Below the pieces are notes generated by a model. It had not been told where the DNA came from, made no database searches, and saw only the letters and a list, made by a program, of their open reading frames with translations. Shown here in pieces: positions 51,113-62,000 of a stretch of DNA of 64,000 nucleotides. The position numbers were made by a program, and so were the translations under genes. Source of the DNA: JAJTFW01 sp046330075 (GTDB lineage Bacteria > Bacteroidota > Bacteroidia > AKYH767-A > OLB10); contig JAXLTL010000003.1 in the NCBI GenBank assembly GCA_046330075.1, forward strand, positions 1 through 64,000, given 5' to 3'. Each line of letters starts with the position of its first letter. Positions within the stretch are counted from its first letter, which is position 1.

Positions 51113-54103
51113 ATGAAGTATTTCCTTAGTATTTGTTTTCTGCTGTTTAATACAGCGTATGCCAGCGCACAGCTCTCGCAGAACGGACTATTGTTTGACG
51201 GGGTAGATGATAAGGTACTTATCCCCAATAATGCGGCCTACAATGTGGGCAATGGAAATATTTCCATTGAAGCCTGGATCAGGGCCGACGCGATTGGTGC
51301 TACCAATATCTGGGAGTATATCGTATCAACCTATACGGGCAACAATTCCGGATTTGGCTTTTCTTTAACCTATGCGGGTTCCTTGTCATTTACAATAAAT
51401 GGTTCAGGCTATGGCCCCTCAGCAACTGTTAATCTGCGCGATGGCTTATGTCACCACGTTGCCGTAGTAAGGAAAGATACCCTTGTTTCCTATTATATCG
51501 ATGGAGCTTTGCTGCCTGGTACCGCTTCCTGGTCAGCTGCTATAAATACAACCAATCCATTGTACATCAGCAACCCGACTCCGAATGCAGCATCTCCCGG
51601 ATTCAAAGGACTGATTAAAGAAGTGCGGATCTGGAACGTGGCTCGTACACAAGGCGAAATACTTTCCAATATGAATGCTGTACCGGCTGCCGCCACAACA
51701 GGATTAATCGGATACTGGCGAATGAATGCCACTTCCGGTCAAACGGTCACTGATTTTTCACCAACAGCAAATAATGGCGTGCTGGGAACAACCAGTTCTG
51801 TTGAAACACTTGATCCTGCTTTCTCAACAGGATGTCCTTCCTGTACGCAAACAACAGCGGTTGTAACAGCAGGCGGACCTACATCTTTTTGTATTGGTGA
51901 CAGTGTATTGCTTTCTGCAAATACCGGCTTGAATTTTCAGTATCAGTGGTACAAAAACGGTGTGGCCATTGCAGGAGCCACCAGCGCAACAACTTATGCA
52001 AAACTGACCGGTGTTTATACGGTCAGACTGACCAATTCAGGCGGGTGTACTTCAACATCAAATGGTGTACAGGTTTATCAGCTGCTCGACAATGCAGGAT
52101 ACATTAGCTGTTCCGGAATAACAGTAGGTACCTGGGCGTGTCTGAACGGAGGAAATACCCGTACATTGAGCGTGAATACAGGGCCCGGATATCTTTACCA
52201 ATGGCAAAGGAATGGCCTCAATATCGGAGGATTAACAGGAAACACAATTTCGGTTAGTACAGCAGGCGTTTATACATGTATTGTTACAGCGAGTGGTTGT
52301 TCCCGTACCACCACATCATTCACGCTGGGCCCTAACCCCGTTACAGTCAGTACTTCAGGGTCTTCTACAGTATGTACCGGACCGGTATTTCTGATGGCTA
52401 CCCGAACGTACGGCAGCAGTTCCGGCGTGACCTATGACTGGAAACTGAATGGCGTCTCCCTTGGTGCTGCCAATAACTGGACCTACAATGCAGCTCAGTC
52501 GGGATCCTATACCTGTACGGTAACGGATGCGATATGTCCCGGCACATTCACCTCGAACGCTCTGGGTGTTTCAGTCGGAACATTGCCACAGGTGTATATT
52601 TCTCCTAATCCGCTCACTCAGGTATTAAGCGATTGCAATTCGTCTCAGTTGTTGTTAAGTGCGACTTTGTCAAATGGCAGTGGATATCCGGTAAATGATC
52701 CCGGTATTACCAGTGTTGACTGGTACCAGGATGGAAGTCTGCTGACTTCATTTACAGGAGCTGTCAATGTTGACCGTTCAGGGATTTATGATTTGTATGT
52801 AAATTCTCCCACCTGTGGCACAAGTATTAGTCAGCCAAAAGTGGTGTTGATGACCAACGCAATAATTGCACCGCAGATCAGCCATGGTAATCTTACCAAT
52901 TGTACCCAGGTAGCGCTCAGTGTGCCCAACTACTGGTTAGGCTTTCAATGGAAGCTCAATGGAATTGTAATTCCCGGTGCAGTAACAAACAATTACACAG
53001 CAACGCAATCCGGTAATTATACCTGTGAGCTTTCGAATGCCTGCGGATCAGTTACGACTCCTGCAGTACAGGTTACAATATCCGGAGGAGTACAGCCTGT
53101 GATAACAGCACCCAGCGGAACCGTGATCTGCGGAACTGCCAACAAAGTGTTGGTTGCTCCAACCGGAACCGGATATACGTATCAGTGGAAGCTGAATGGA
53201 AACAATGTTGCAAATGGAAACCTCAATGCTTACTACACGAATGTTGCAGGAAACTATACATGCATGGTGACCACTTCATGCGGAGCGCAACTATCCAATA
53301 CCATTACGCTCACTACCGGACTTCCTGCACCTGCAGCGCCTGTTAAAATCAATGGAAAGTCTATTGGTGTATGTTCATCTACTGTTAATTATTCAATCAG
53401 TTCCATTCCTCAGGCGACGAACTACACGTGGACCATACCCTCCGGTGCGACATTGCTGAGTGGACAAGGGACAACGACGGTGTCAGTAGCATTCAGCAGT
53501 AGTTTTGGGGCAGATTCGATAAAGGTCTTTGCATCAAACAGCTGTGGTGCCGGACCTTCAAAAGCGCTTGGTGTAAAAGGCCGGCCAGCATTACCGGGGG
53601 CTATAACAGGCCCGGTGAATGTTTGTGCCGGACAACCTGCGCTCGGATACACGATTTCTCCGGTGGCAGGGGCCACCTCCTATACATGGACCAAACCGAC
53701 GGGATCAGTCATTACTAACGGTCAGGGCACTACGCAATTAACATTGAAGATGGGAAGTGCTTCCGGACCGCTGAAAGTAAAATCAGTTAATGCCTGTGGT
53801 GCCAGTGCCAATGTTACACTTGCCTTGAATGTTGTTTGCCGGGAGGAAGGTCTTGAACTGATGGAGCCGGCTCTTGTTGTTTCGCCCAATCCTTCGTCTG
53901 GTGCGTTCGAAGTGCATCTGAAAAATGCAGGATCCGAGGAAGCTCAGGGCTTTGTGTTTAACGGACTGGGTCAGCTGGTAGAGCAATTTGAGCTCAATAG
54001 TGGTGTAGCAGAAGGGGTGGGCGCCAATCTGCCTGCAGGGTTTTATTTTATTAAAGTATTGGAGGCTTCAAAGACTTTAACGATTCCGGTGACAAAGCAA
54101 TAA
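51113..54103 (+). CDS. LamG-Ig-PKD T9SS surface protein, paralogue 1
   Basis: 996 residues from the ATG at 51113; the GTG frame at 51074 adds a leader before the signal peptide (MKYFLSICFLLFNTAYASAQ) and is unlikely. A LamG/concanavalin-like domain spans about 20-255 (FDGVDDKV, ISIEAWIR, HHVAVVRKD, GYWRMN). After a CPSC motif come about six Ig-like modules of 60-85 residues with QWYKNGVAIAGAT-type cores and paired cysteines, then two PKD-like modules (SYTWTKPTGSVITNGQGTTQ). It ends with a type A T9SS sorting domain (SPNPSSGAFEVHL through LPAGFYFIKV). Presumed glycan- or surface-binding adhesin. Two paralogues follow downstream. Confidence 0.85.
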   Translation: MKYFLSICFLLFNTAYASAQLSQNGLLFDGVDDKVLIPNNAAYNVGNGNISIEAWIRADAIGATNIWEYIVSTYTGNNSGFGFSLTYAGSLSFTINGSGYGPSATVNLRDGLCHHVAVVRKDTLVSYYIDGALLPGTASWSAAINTTNPLYISNPTPNAASPGFKGLIKEVRIWNVARTQGEILSNMNAVPAAATTGLIGYWRMNATSGQTVTDFSPTANNGVLGTTSSVETLDPAFSTGCPSCTQTTAVVTAGGPTSFCIGDSVLLSANTGLNFQYQWYKNGVAIAGATSATTYAKLTGVYTVRLTNSGGCTSTSNGVQVYQLLDNAGYISCSGITVGTWACLNGGNTRTLSVNTGPGYLYQWQRNGLNIGGLTGNTISVSTAGVYTCIVTASGCSRTTTSFTLGPNPVTVSTSGSSTVCTGPVFLMATRTYGSSSGVTYDWKLNGVSLGAANNWTYNAAQSGSYTCTVTDAICPGTFTSNALGVSVGTLPQVYISPNPLTQVLSDCNSSQLLLSATLSNGSGYPVNDPGITSVDWYQDGSLLTSFTGAVNVDRSGIYDLYVNSPTCGTSISQPKVVLMTNAIIAPQISHGNLTNCTQVALSVPNYWLGFQWKLNGIVIPGAVTNNYTATQSGNYTCELSNACGSVTTPAVQVTISGGVQPVITAPSGTVICGTANKVLVAPTGTGYTYQWKLNGNNVANGNLNAYYTNVAGNYTCMVTTSCGAQLSNTITLTTGLPAPAAPVKINGKSIGVCSSTVNYSISSIPQATNYTWTIPSGATLLSGQGTTTVSVAFSSSFGADSIKVFASNSCGAGPSKALGVKGRPALPGAITGPVNVCAGQPALGYTISPVAGATSYTWTKPTGSVITNGQGTTQLTLKMGSASGPLKVKSVNACGASANVTLALNVVCREEGLELMEPALVVSPNPSSGAFEVHLKNAGSEEAQGFVFNGLGQLVEQFELNSGVAEGVGANLPAGFYFIKVLEASKTLTIPVTKQ

Positions 54104-54210
54104 GGACTTCGCATTACACCCTTTTTGGTGAAACAAATGTTACATTGCTGAGTTGCGGGTGTTCGTGTACCTGTTCAGTGCCTGCATTTGCCCATTTGGG
54201 AAATTTATGA

Positions 54211-54240
54211 TTGTATCCGACAAGGGTTGAACTATCTTTA
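54211..54240 (+). promoter_or_regulatory. Promoter of the CBM-like T9SS gene
   Basis: TTG at 54211-54213, a 19-bp spacer, then TATCTTTA at 54233-54240. The in-frame TTG at 54211 could look like a start codon but is better read as the -33 element; the real ATG is 18 bp after the -7 element. Confidence 0.65.
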
Positions 54241-54258
54241 TATTTCAACCACAAAACT

Positions 54259-55509
54259 ATGAATACCGGCCCTCGAATGGTATGTGCCGTGTTGATGTCC
54301 TTTTTATTGATTGACACACCGTCTCCGTTAAATGCTCAAAACTTCGTTACCAATGGTGATTTCGATACTTATTCTACTGCGCCAAACAATTATGCGCAGG
54401 TATGCTATGCGACAGGTTGGAAAAGCCCCAATAACCTGTGTACGCTGAACCCCGGAAATGGTAGCCCGGACTATTATAATACCAATGGTTCTGGAGGAGC
54501 AAAACCACCGGCAACCTGGTGGGCTAATGTATCTCCCCATAGTGGCACAGGCCTTGATGGTTTTGCCTGCTATTATTCCAGTGCTAACTATCGGGAGTAT
54601 ATCCAACGACCTTTATCAGGACCATTAACACCAGGAGTTACATATCAAGTCAGTTTCTGGCTTACAAACGGAGTTAGTACGCTACATTATTGGGGAATAA
54701 AGGAAGTGGGATTGTATTTTTCAGTGGGTGCAGTAGCACAAACAGCCGGTGCGCCAATTCTCGTAACACCGCAGGTTGAACTTACGTCGGTTTTTTACAG
54801 TACAGCCTGGACACAATTCACTTTCAGTTTTACACCAACTGCTGCATATGATTGGGTGACGATGGGGAATTTCAGAAATGATGCTGCTACAACAAAAGCA
54901 TTGTTTGGCCCGGCTTTGACATCTTCGTACGGAGCATATTATTATGTAGATGATATCAGTGTAATGGTTGCAACACCATTACCCGTAACCTGGCTCGATT
55001 TCACAGGCAATTTCAACGAAGAAGCGGGTGTGAAATTACATTGGTCAACAGCATGTGAAAAGAACAGCGATTATTTTGAAGTGCAACGTTCAGCTGATGG
55101 AGTAACATTTAGTTCTATTGGCAGAGTAGGGGCCTCAGGAACAACATGCGAAGTGTCCGGTTATGAATTTACAGATCCCATGTTCAATTCCGGCGTTGTG
55201 TATTATCAAATAAGAGAAACAGACCTGGATGCAACAACCGATGACAGTAAAATTATTGCTGTTGAAACCGGCTCCCGTCGAAATGTAATCTACCCACAGC
55301 CTGCAAAAGATCAATTGTACTTGTCAGGTAATTGGTCCGGAAAAAGCATTGCAAAGATTGTTGATATTTCAGGCCGCGTCCTGATCGAAACTACTGCAGG
55401 GAACTTAATGACCGGACTTGATGTTTCCATGTTGCCAGCCGGGATGTATGTGTTGTGCATCTCCGATGAACAGGATAAACCGGTTGCCCTTCGTTTTTCC
55501 GTAGAATAA
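54259..55509 (+). CDS. CBM-like T9SS cargo protein
   Basis: 416 residues from the ATG at 54259. A signal peptide (VCAVLMSFLLIDTPSPLNAQ region) is followed by a jelly-roll-type domain (about 30-245) that opens FVTNGDFDTYS and closes YYYVDDISVMV, typical of carbohydrate-binding-like modules in Bacteroidota secreted proteins. A fibronectin-like stretch follows (LHWSTACEKNSDYFEVQRSA) and then a T9SS sorting domain (IYPQPAKDQLYL through LPAGMYVLCI). It lies between LamG paralogues 1 and 2. The ligand is unknown. Confidence 0.83.
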   Translation: MNTGPRMVCAVLMSFLLIDTPSPLNAQNFVTNGDFDTYSTAPNNYAQVCYATGWKSPNNLCTLNPGNGSPDYYNTNGSGGAKPPATWWANVSPHSGTGLDGFACYYSSANYREYIQRPLSGPLTPGVTYQVSFWLTNGVSTLHYWGIKEVGLYFSVGAVAQTAGAPILVTPQVELTSVFYSTAWTQFTFSFTPTAAYDWVTMGNFRNDAATTKALFGPALTSSYGAYYYVDDISVMVATPLPVTWLDFTGNFNEEAGVKLHWSTACEKNSDYFEVQRSADGVTFSSIGRVGASGTTCEVSGYEFTDPMFNSGVVYYQIRETDLDATTDDSKIIAVETGSRRNVIYPQPAKDQLYLSGNWSGKSIAKIVDISGRVLIETTAGNLMTGLDVSMLPAGMYVLCISDEQDKPVALRFSVE

Positions 55510-55572
55510 GGCCTTTTTTGACTAATGTGAAGTAAAGAGCGGTCGCCTGATGATTTTATGTGGCGAAAAATC

Positions 55573-55602
55573 TTGATTGTTAGGAGGGATATTTTACTTT
55601 TA
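55573..55602 (+). promoter_or_regulatory. Promoter of LamG paralogue 2
   Basis: TTG at 55573-55575, a 19-bp spacer and TACTTTTA at 55595-55602 (one mismatch). The ATG follows after 35 bp. Confidence 0.6.
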
Positions 55603-55637
55603 CGATAGCTTTTGTAAATCAGAAACTATTACATCCT

Positions 55638-58600
55638 ATGGAAGGTTTGAAACGCCTCTTTATTGCAGTCATGATTATTTGCCGTGTACTCACGTCATCT
55701 GATTCTTTCGGTCAGCTTTCGAACAATGCCTTGGTTTTTGATGGAGTTAATGATGTTGTTTCTGTTCCCGGAGTCAGTGCGTATAATTCCCTTTTAGCGG
55801 GCGATTTTACTATTGAATTCTGGTGCCGTCCCGACTCGGTTAGTCAATTCATGGGACTGTTTTCGATTGGAGCAGCGGGGAATAATTATCGTTTGGATAT
55901 TGAAGCATCCAATAATGATGTTTGGGCAAGATTCAGTCTGTTGAATGGTACAGGATTAACTTACACTTCCGGAACCATCCCCGGATTTACAAATGGGGAT
56001 TGTCATTTAATCACGCTTGTAAAATCTGGGAGTTCGTTGACCTGGTATGCGGATGGAGTTAGTACTTCTGCTGTTCAATCGCTGGCTAATTTACCCGTGA
56101 TACAACTTCAGTCGCCTGCCATTCTTATTGGTAAATCAAACAGTCCAAATGTAAGCCAGAGTTATAAGGGAAGAATGTCCGGGGTGAGGATTCTGAAGAA
56201 AGCATTGAGCCAATTGGAGATGTTGAATGAACTTACCGGAAAGTGGACAATACCCGTTGCAGCAATAGTTGGTGATTGGCGTTTTGAAAACAAGTTCAAG
56301 CAAAAAATCGAAGATTTTTCGGCCTGGCATAACCATGGATATAAAGGCGCAGCGTTGACCATTGACAGCGCTGATCCTTTTGCTTCCAGCGGTTGCTATG
56401 TGTGTTTGGGTAAGAATGTTATAGTTCAGCAATTATCGCCTGCAGGATTTTGCGCAGGTGATAGTGCGGTACTGAAAGTAAAGATCCCGGCAGGGTATTC
56501 CAATCAATGGTTTTGTAACGGGGTCGCGTTGAACGGTCAAACAGATTCTGTTTTCGTAGGGAAATTAACCGGTATTTATCATGCGATGATGGTAAATGCG
56601 AATGGATGCAGGATATATTCAAATGTGGTTTCGTTGACACGATATCTGGATAATATCGGATATCCCCGCAGACCATCCTCTTCAAGTCTATATTCATTAG
56701 TGACATCCTGCTGGTATCCTGGACGCATCGATACGATTCAGGTTTTTTACTCTCCACTATACACTTATCAATGGTATAAATCAGGCGTAGCAGTACCCAA
56801 TGCAAATTCCTACCGGCTGATTATTCCTGATACTGGAGTTTATACCTGTTTGGTTAGTTATAATGGCTGTTCAATAATGTCAGGTGGAGCCTACTACTTT
56901 CCAAAAAAGGCAGTCCTGGAACCACTGACTAGTCCGCTTACCTGTCTGGATACATTGGTACAGCTGGAAGTTAATTTGCCATATTATCAATTTCCAACCT
57001 ATACCTGGAAGTCAAATGGAATAATTATACCCGGTCTTTCTACAAAAATGGTGACGACTTCGGCAACCGGAAATATTACATGCGAAGTATCCGATACATC
57101 TTACTGTCCCTCCCTGGCAATTTCCAATGGTGTGGGTGTATACCATAATATGAATCCGCAATTAAAGATTGAAGTAAGTTCTTTTCCGCTGAATGTCGGG
57201 CAAGTAATTGATGATTGTTCCAGCGGTGCCAATGAATTGTTTGAAGCGGTGGACCCCTTTGGTTTACCGTATACAGATCCCGGATTGCAATCATTAACAT
57301 GGTGGAGTAGTGAGCCTTATTTCCCACATACAACTTCTGCAATTTCTGTATTTGAAAGTGGTGAATATTCTCTTAACTACACATCAGCTTGCGGGACCGG
57401 AAGCGATAGTAAAATCATTTATTTTACAGGCTACTCTGCTACTCGTCCGTCCATAGCAGGAACTTCCTATGCCTGCACACAAGCCAGTTTTTCAGTCCAG
57501 CCTGCCGGCTTCTATTGGCCCGGTTATCAGTGGTACAGGAATAATGTGCTGATTCCAGGAGCAACCGGCTCAGGTTATATCGCTACGCAGGGAGGAGACT
57601 ATTTTTGTGTAGTAAACAATGCCTGCGACACACTGGCGTCAATGCCATTTCATGTTGATTTGCAAATTGAAAGTTATCAGATTGCGCCGGTAAACGGTAC
57701 GGCATTATGTAACGGCACAGGTAAAGTTCTGCAGGCATTAGGCGGAAGTACATTCCAGTGGAAGAAAAATGCCAATATTATCAGTGGTGCAACTTCTCCA
57801 ACGTATACAGCCACTTCAACCGGGAAATATACCTGTATCATTTCAGGTTCCTGTGGAGTAGTATATTCAGATACAATCAAAATAACTAATGGTACTGCGT
57901 TAATTCCTCCGGGATCAGGAATACAAGGGCCGGATACTATATGTCCCCCGCTTGCGAGTGCGCATTACAGTGTCAGTGCGGTGAACGGTGCTGATTCCTG
58001 TTATTGGATTGTTCCCTCTGGCGCCACTCTGCTGACACCAGCTGATTCGATAGAAATTGATGTGGCTTTTTCGAAGAATTTTTATGGGGGACAACTTTAT
58101 TTCGTAGGAGTGAATGATTGTGGTGCAGATACGCTTTGTATTCTCAACATGGTTAGTCTGCGACCTCCTAAACCGGTTTGGATTTCAAGTCCGGCGTATG
58201 GACTTTGTAATACAACAAAATCATACAAAATTGTATCCAGCCAGGTTGCTTCCGGTTATACATGGATAATTCCGACAGGTGCTACCTTACTTTATGGACA
58301 GGGAACAGATAGTATTCGAGTGCAGTTTGGCACAGGGTTTACAACCGGAACTATCAGCGTTTTTGCTACGGCAGGCTGTATGAATTCAGATACGTTGTCA
58401 ATAGCTGTGACGAATTTACCGGCAGTTTCAGGTTCTATTTACGGTCCCAGTACGGCTTGTGCCAATCAGACCGGGGTATCGTTCTCAACGGGTGTGGTAG
58501 CCGGTGCGGTTTATTATCAATGGACACTTCCGCCTGGGGCAATTCAGACATCTTTGGGGAACAGTAATACAATTACACTTTCTATGGGAGCTTCCTCCGG

Positions 58601-58928
58601 CGTACTCACTATGACACCTATGAATAATTGCGGAAGCAGCCCAACTGTTTCAAAGCAGATAACGATTGTGTGCAGAGAAGATGATGTTACAACGGAGAAA
58701 GAACTAACGATGAGGATTGAATATAGTCTGCATCGGTTAACGGTGTACCCTTCCGGCGGTAACGGCCCTTTGGAAGTAGTTTTATTTGATGCTATGGGGC
58801 GGCAGATTGGCCGGCAACGATCAGAAGCTGCGACAAGCATCTTGTTTGACAACCTTAACAGCGGAGTGTTTCTGATTGAATTGCGTTCAGGAGATGAAAG
58901 AGTAGTAGGTAAGGCGATGGTGTATTAA
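55638..58928 (+). CDS. LamG-Ig-PKD T9SS surface protein, paralogue 2
   Basis: 1096 residues with signal peptide (MEGLKRLFIAVMIICRVLTS, then SDSFGQ). A LamG domain (about 25-250: LVFDGVNDVV, FTIEFWCR, GDWRFENKF) is followed by a CYVC motif and Ig-like modules with YQWYKSGV and YQWYRNNV cores, and PKD-like units (SCYWIVPSGATL, YQWTLPPGA). A conserved VCRED stretch leads into the last 75 residues, a sorting-domain-like fold (VYPSGGNGPLEVVLFDAMGR, NSGVFLIEL) that lacks the usual N-P. The architecture follows paralogue 1, with extra repeats. Export by the T9SS is probable but the CTD is diverged. Confidence 0.83.
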   Translation: MEGLKRLFIAVMIICRVLTSSDSFGQLSNNALVFDGVNDVVSVPGVSAYNSLLAGDFTIEFWCRPDSVSQFMGLFSIGAAGNNYRLDIEASNNDVWARFSLLNGTGLTYTSGTIPGFTNGDCHLITLVKSGSSLTWYADGVSTSAVQSLANLPVIQLQSPAILIGKSNSPNVSQSYKGRMSGVRILKKALSQLEMLNELTGKWTIPVAAIVGDWRFENKFKQKIEDFSAWHNHGYKGAALTIDSADPFASSGCYVCLGKNVIVQQLSPAGFCAGDSAVLKVKIPAGYSNQWFCNGVALNGQTDSVFVGKLTGIYHAMMVNANGCRIYSNVVSLTRYLDNIGYPRRPSSSSLYSLVTSCWYPGRIDTIQVFYSPLYTYQWYKSGVAVPNANSYRLIIPDTGVYTCLVSYNGCSIMSGGAYYFPKKAVLEPLTSPLTCLDTLVQLEVNLPYYQFPTYTWKSNGIIIPGLSTKMVTTSATGNITCEVSDTSYCPSLAISNGVGVYHNMNPQLKIEVSSFPLNVGQVIDDCSSGANELFEAVDPFGLPYTDPGLQSLTWWSSEPYFPHTTSAISVFESGEYSLNYTSACGTGSDSKIIYFTGYSATRPSIAGTSYACTQASFSVQPAGFYWPGYQWYRNNVLIPGATGSGYIATQGGDYFCVVNNACDTLASMPFHVDLQIESYQIAPVNGTALCNGTGKVLQALGGSTFQWKKNANIISGATSPTYTATSTGKYTCIISGSCGVVYSDTIKITNGTALIPPGSGIQGPDTICPPLASAHYSVSAVNGADSCYWIVPSGATLLTPADSIEIDVAFSKNFYGGQLYFVGVNDCGADTLCILNMVSLRPPKPVWISSPAYGLCNTTKSYKIVSSQVASGYTWIIPTGATLLYGQGTDSIRVQFGTGFTTGTISVFATAGCMNSDTLSIAVTNLPAVSGSIYGPSTACANQTGVSFSTGVVAGAVYYQWTLPPGAIQTSLGNSNTITLSMGASSGVLTMTPMNNCGSSPTVSKQITIVCREDDVTTEKELTMRIEYSLHRLTVYPSGGNGPLEVVLFDAMGRQIGRQRSEAATSILFDNLNSGVFLIELRSGDERVVGKAMVY

Positions 58929-59082
58929 AACAGAATTTGAAAGATCATCAGTTGATCTGAAGAGTTGAGAATCGTTCATTCGATTGGGATTGGTTCTGCG
59001 GCGTTATCCGGGGTATCGACCGGCCGGAAAATTGAAATATTGTGGATTTGGAAGTTGTATATTCTTGTTCAATAATGGTTGT

Positions 59083-62000
59083 ATGAAACAGATATTAAGT
59101 CGAAAATCAGACGATATTAGCAGATTGTTCTGGCCCTTCGGTGCCAGGAGATTCTGGGATCTTCAAGACCTTTTTATAAGTAAGAGTGGTAAATTGAAGG
59201 TGTTGGCTGTGGTTTTGATTTCTTTTTTTTCAATTCCTGCATATTCTCAGAGTTTAGGCTCCATGTATGCCTTCGATGGAGTTGATGATTGTGTTTCTAT
59301 CCCTGCACATCCGTCATACGCTATCGGCACAGCTGACTTTACCATAGAATTCTGGATGAAACTGGATTCAACTGCACAAGGTTCCGGTAAAGTCATTTTT
59401 TCAATGCAGGATTCAGCTACCTTGTATGGAATATATATTGTAACATTTAATAACTCGGTCGGACTAAATTTTCAGTTTTCAGGAGGAGGAAGTGGCTGCT
59501 ATACTGGATCTTTAAGTTTTCTTTTTGATGGGCAATGTCATCATTATGCTTGGGTCAGGTCGGGAAAAAGATTAAGAATATACGTGGATGGTGCCTTGAA
59601 TATTACATATAACAATCTTACCACATTGAATATCGCTTCAAACGATATCCTGTTGGGTGGCAGCAAAAATTATTTTCCCGGTAACTCCGGGTTGAAAGGC
59701 GCTTTAAGAGAGTTTAAAATCTGGTCAACTCCGCTTTCTCAGTATCAGATTATAAACTGGTTGAAGCCTACCTCAAATAATCAGATAACCAATCTCATCG
59801 GCGCATGGAAACTGGATGGAACGTATAAGCAAAAAGTTGAAGATAAATCTATAAAACAGAATCATGGAACAAGGGGACGTTCTTCGGCGTCTGAATCAAG
59901 TGATCCTGTCGTTGTATCTGCTTGTCCTGACTGTATTATGCATCCGGTTCAATTGTTCGCATTAAATCCTTTGATATTTTGTATTGGTGATTCTGTAACG
60001 ATGAAAGTCACCTTGCTACCGGGAGAAACCTGTCGTTGGTATAAGAATGGTATATTGATTAATGGTGCCATAGATTCTGTTTATACAACAAAGTACTCAG
60101 GTATTTACTCAGTGCGTGTATTTAACTCTTCAGGTTGTTTCGGGTACTCGAATGCACTAACGCTTAAGAGAATGATGGAAGAAATCGATTGGCCCGCCTG
60201 TGCCTCTTGTTACGGCGTTACCGGCGAGTATTGTTGGTGGAATGGGCGGCATGATACATTAACGATGCCGGTGTATACTGGATATTCTTATCAATGGTAT
60301 AAGGATAGTGTGTTAATTCCCGGAGCGACATCGAATACTCTTCCGGTAGCATCTGCGGGACAGTACTATTGTGTTGTGCAGTGGAATGGATGTTCGCGAT
60401 ATTCCAATACTGCCAGATATTTGCCGCTGGAAACCACAATAAAAGCGGTTACATCACCTTCAACATGTCTGGATACCCTGGTAACATTACGGGTTGACCA
60501 GAATATGTATTATTCACCCCAGTATCAATGGAAGGTAAATAATTCTGTAATCCCCGGAGCTACTTTTAGCCAGTTAACAACGAGTTTAACCGGCTTGATT
60601 AATTGTACAGTAAAGGATACGTTGATTTGTCCATCACCTGTTACAACAAATACGATAAATGTAAGCCATGGGGTGGTTCCGAATTTATATCTGAGTTATA
60701 ATGATCAGTTGAGTACCAGCAGCATTAATTATGATGATTGTTCGTCATCGTCTAACGGCTATTTAAAGTTGGTTGATTCGGGCAATCGTGAATACGTTGA
60801 TGCTGGTTTGATTTCTACTGGCTGGTATGGAGATTTTCCCTTCTCGACTGCTTCGCCTACGCTCATAGTGATAGATCGTTCGGGTCAATATGGAGTATAT
60901 TATTCGACGGCTTGTGGTACCGGTTCGGTTGCCGGTGAAGTTTTGTTTACAGGGCCCCAGGCTTATAAACCACAAGTTATCGGTGCTTTCACTTCCTGCA
61001 ACCCTATTTCATTAAGCACTGAATATCCCTTTTTGATGTGGAATGCCTGTCAGTGGTATAAGGACGGTGTGCCAATTCCCGGTGCAACTACTTATCAGTA
61101 TATTGCAACTGCAACTGGTAGTTATAGTTATGCACTTTGGAATGATTGTGATTCCATTTTATCTAATTCCAAACAAGTAAATATTTTGGGTGGTTTTAAT
61201 ATTACATCACCTGATGGCACTACAATCTGTACGGGTGTGTCAAAGAAACTCGTTGCTACAGTTAATAGCAGTTACCAATGGAAGTTGAACGGGAATAATA
61301 TTCAGGGGGCAACCGGAAGTACATATTTTGCAACTGTTGCCGGAGACTACTCTTGTCAAATCACGAATTCCTGTGGATCGTCATTGTCAAATGTAATCAC
61401 AATTACCAATGGAAATGCATTGAGCCCGGCTCCCGGATCATTGAGCGGTCCTTCGACTATTTGTCCTGTAACAGGAAACAAAGTTTATTCTGTTACACCA
61501 GTAGCGGGCGCTGATTCTTATTCATGGGTTTTTACAAATGGGCCAACAATTCTCTCTAATCCGGATTCTAATGTGGTTACTGTAAGTTTTCCTTCGAATT
61601 ATTCAGGAGGTAAGGTAGTAGTCTATGCCAACAACTCCTGCTCTTCGTTTGCATTGGATTCTCTTGCCTTGACCAGTATGAATTTAAATCCACCAACAAC
61701 GATATTGGGTGTGTCCTACAATACTTGCGGAGCAATCAGTTCGTTTTCATGCCCGACCGTTCAGAATGCAACTTCCTACAATTGGCAGGTGCCTCCGGGT
61801 GTTGTGATTGTTAATGGACAGGGAACAAAGAGTGTTAATATAGCATTCCCTGGAGGTCCGGGTGCTGATACTATAAAGGTGTCTGCATTGAATTCATGTA
61901 TGAGCAGCCCATATTTTTCCAAATTTGCTCAACGCGTACCATTTCCGGCTGCGTCCATAAGCGGAACAACATCTGTTTGTGCATTTCAAACCGGGCTGTA

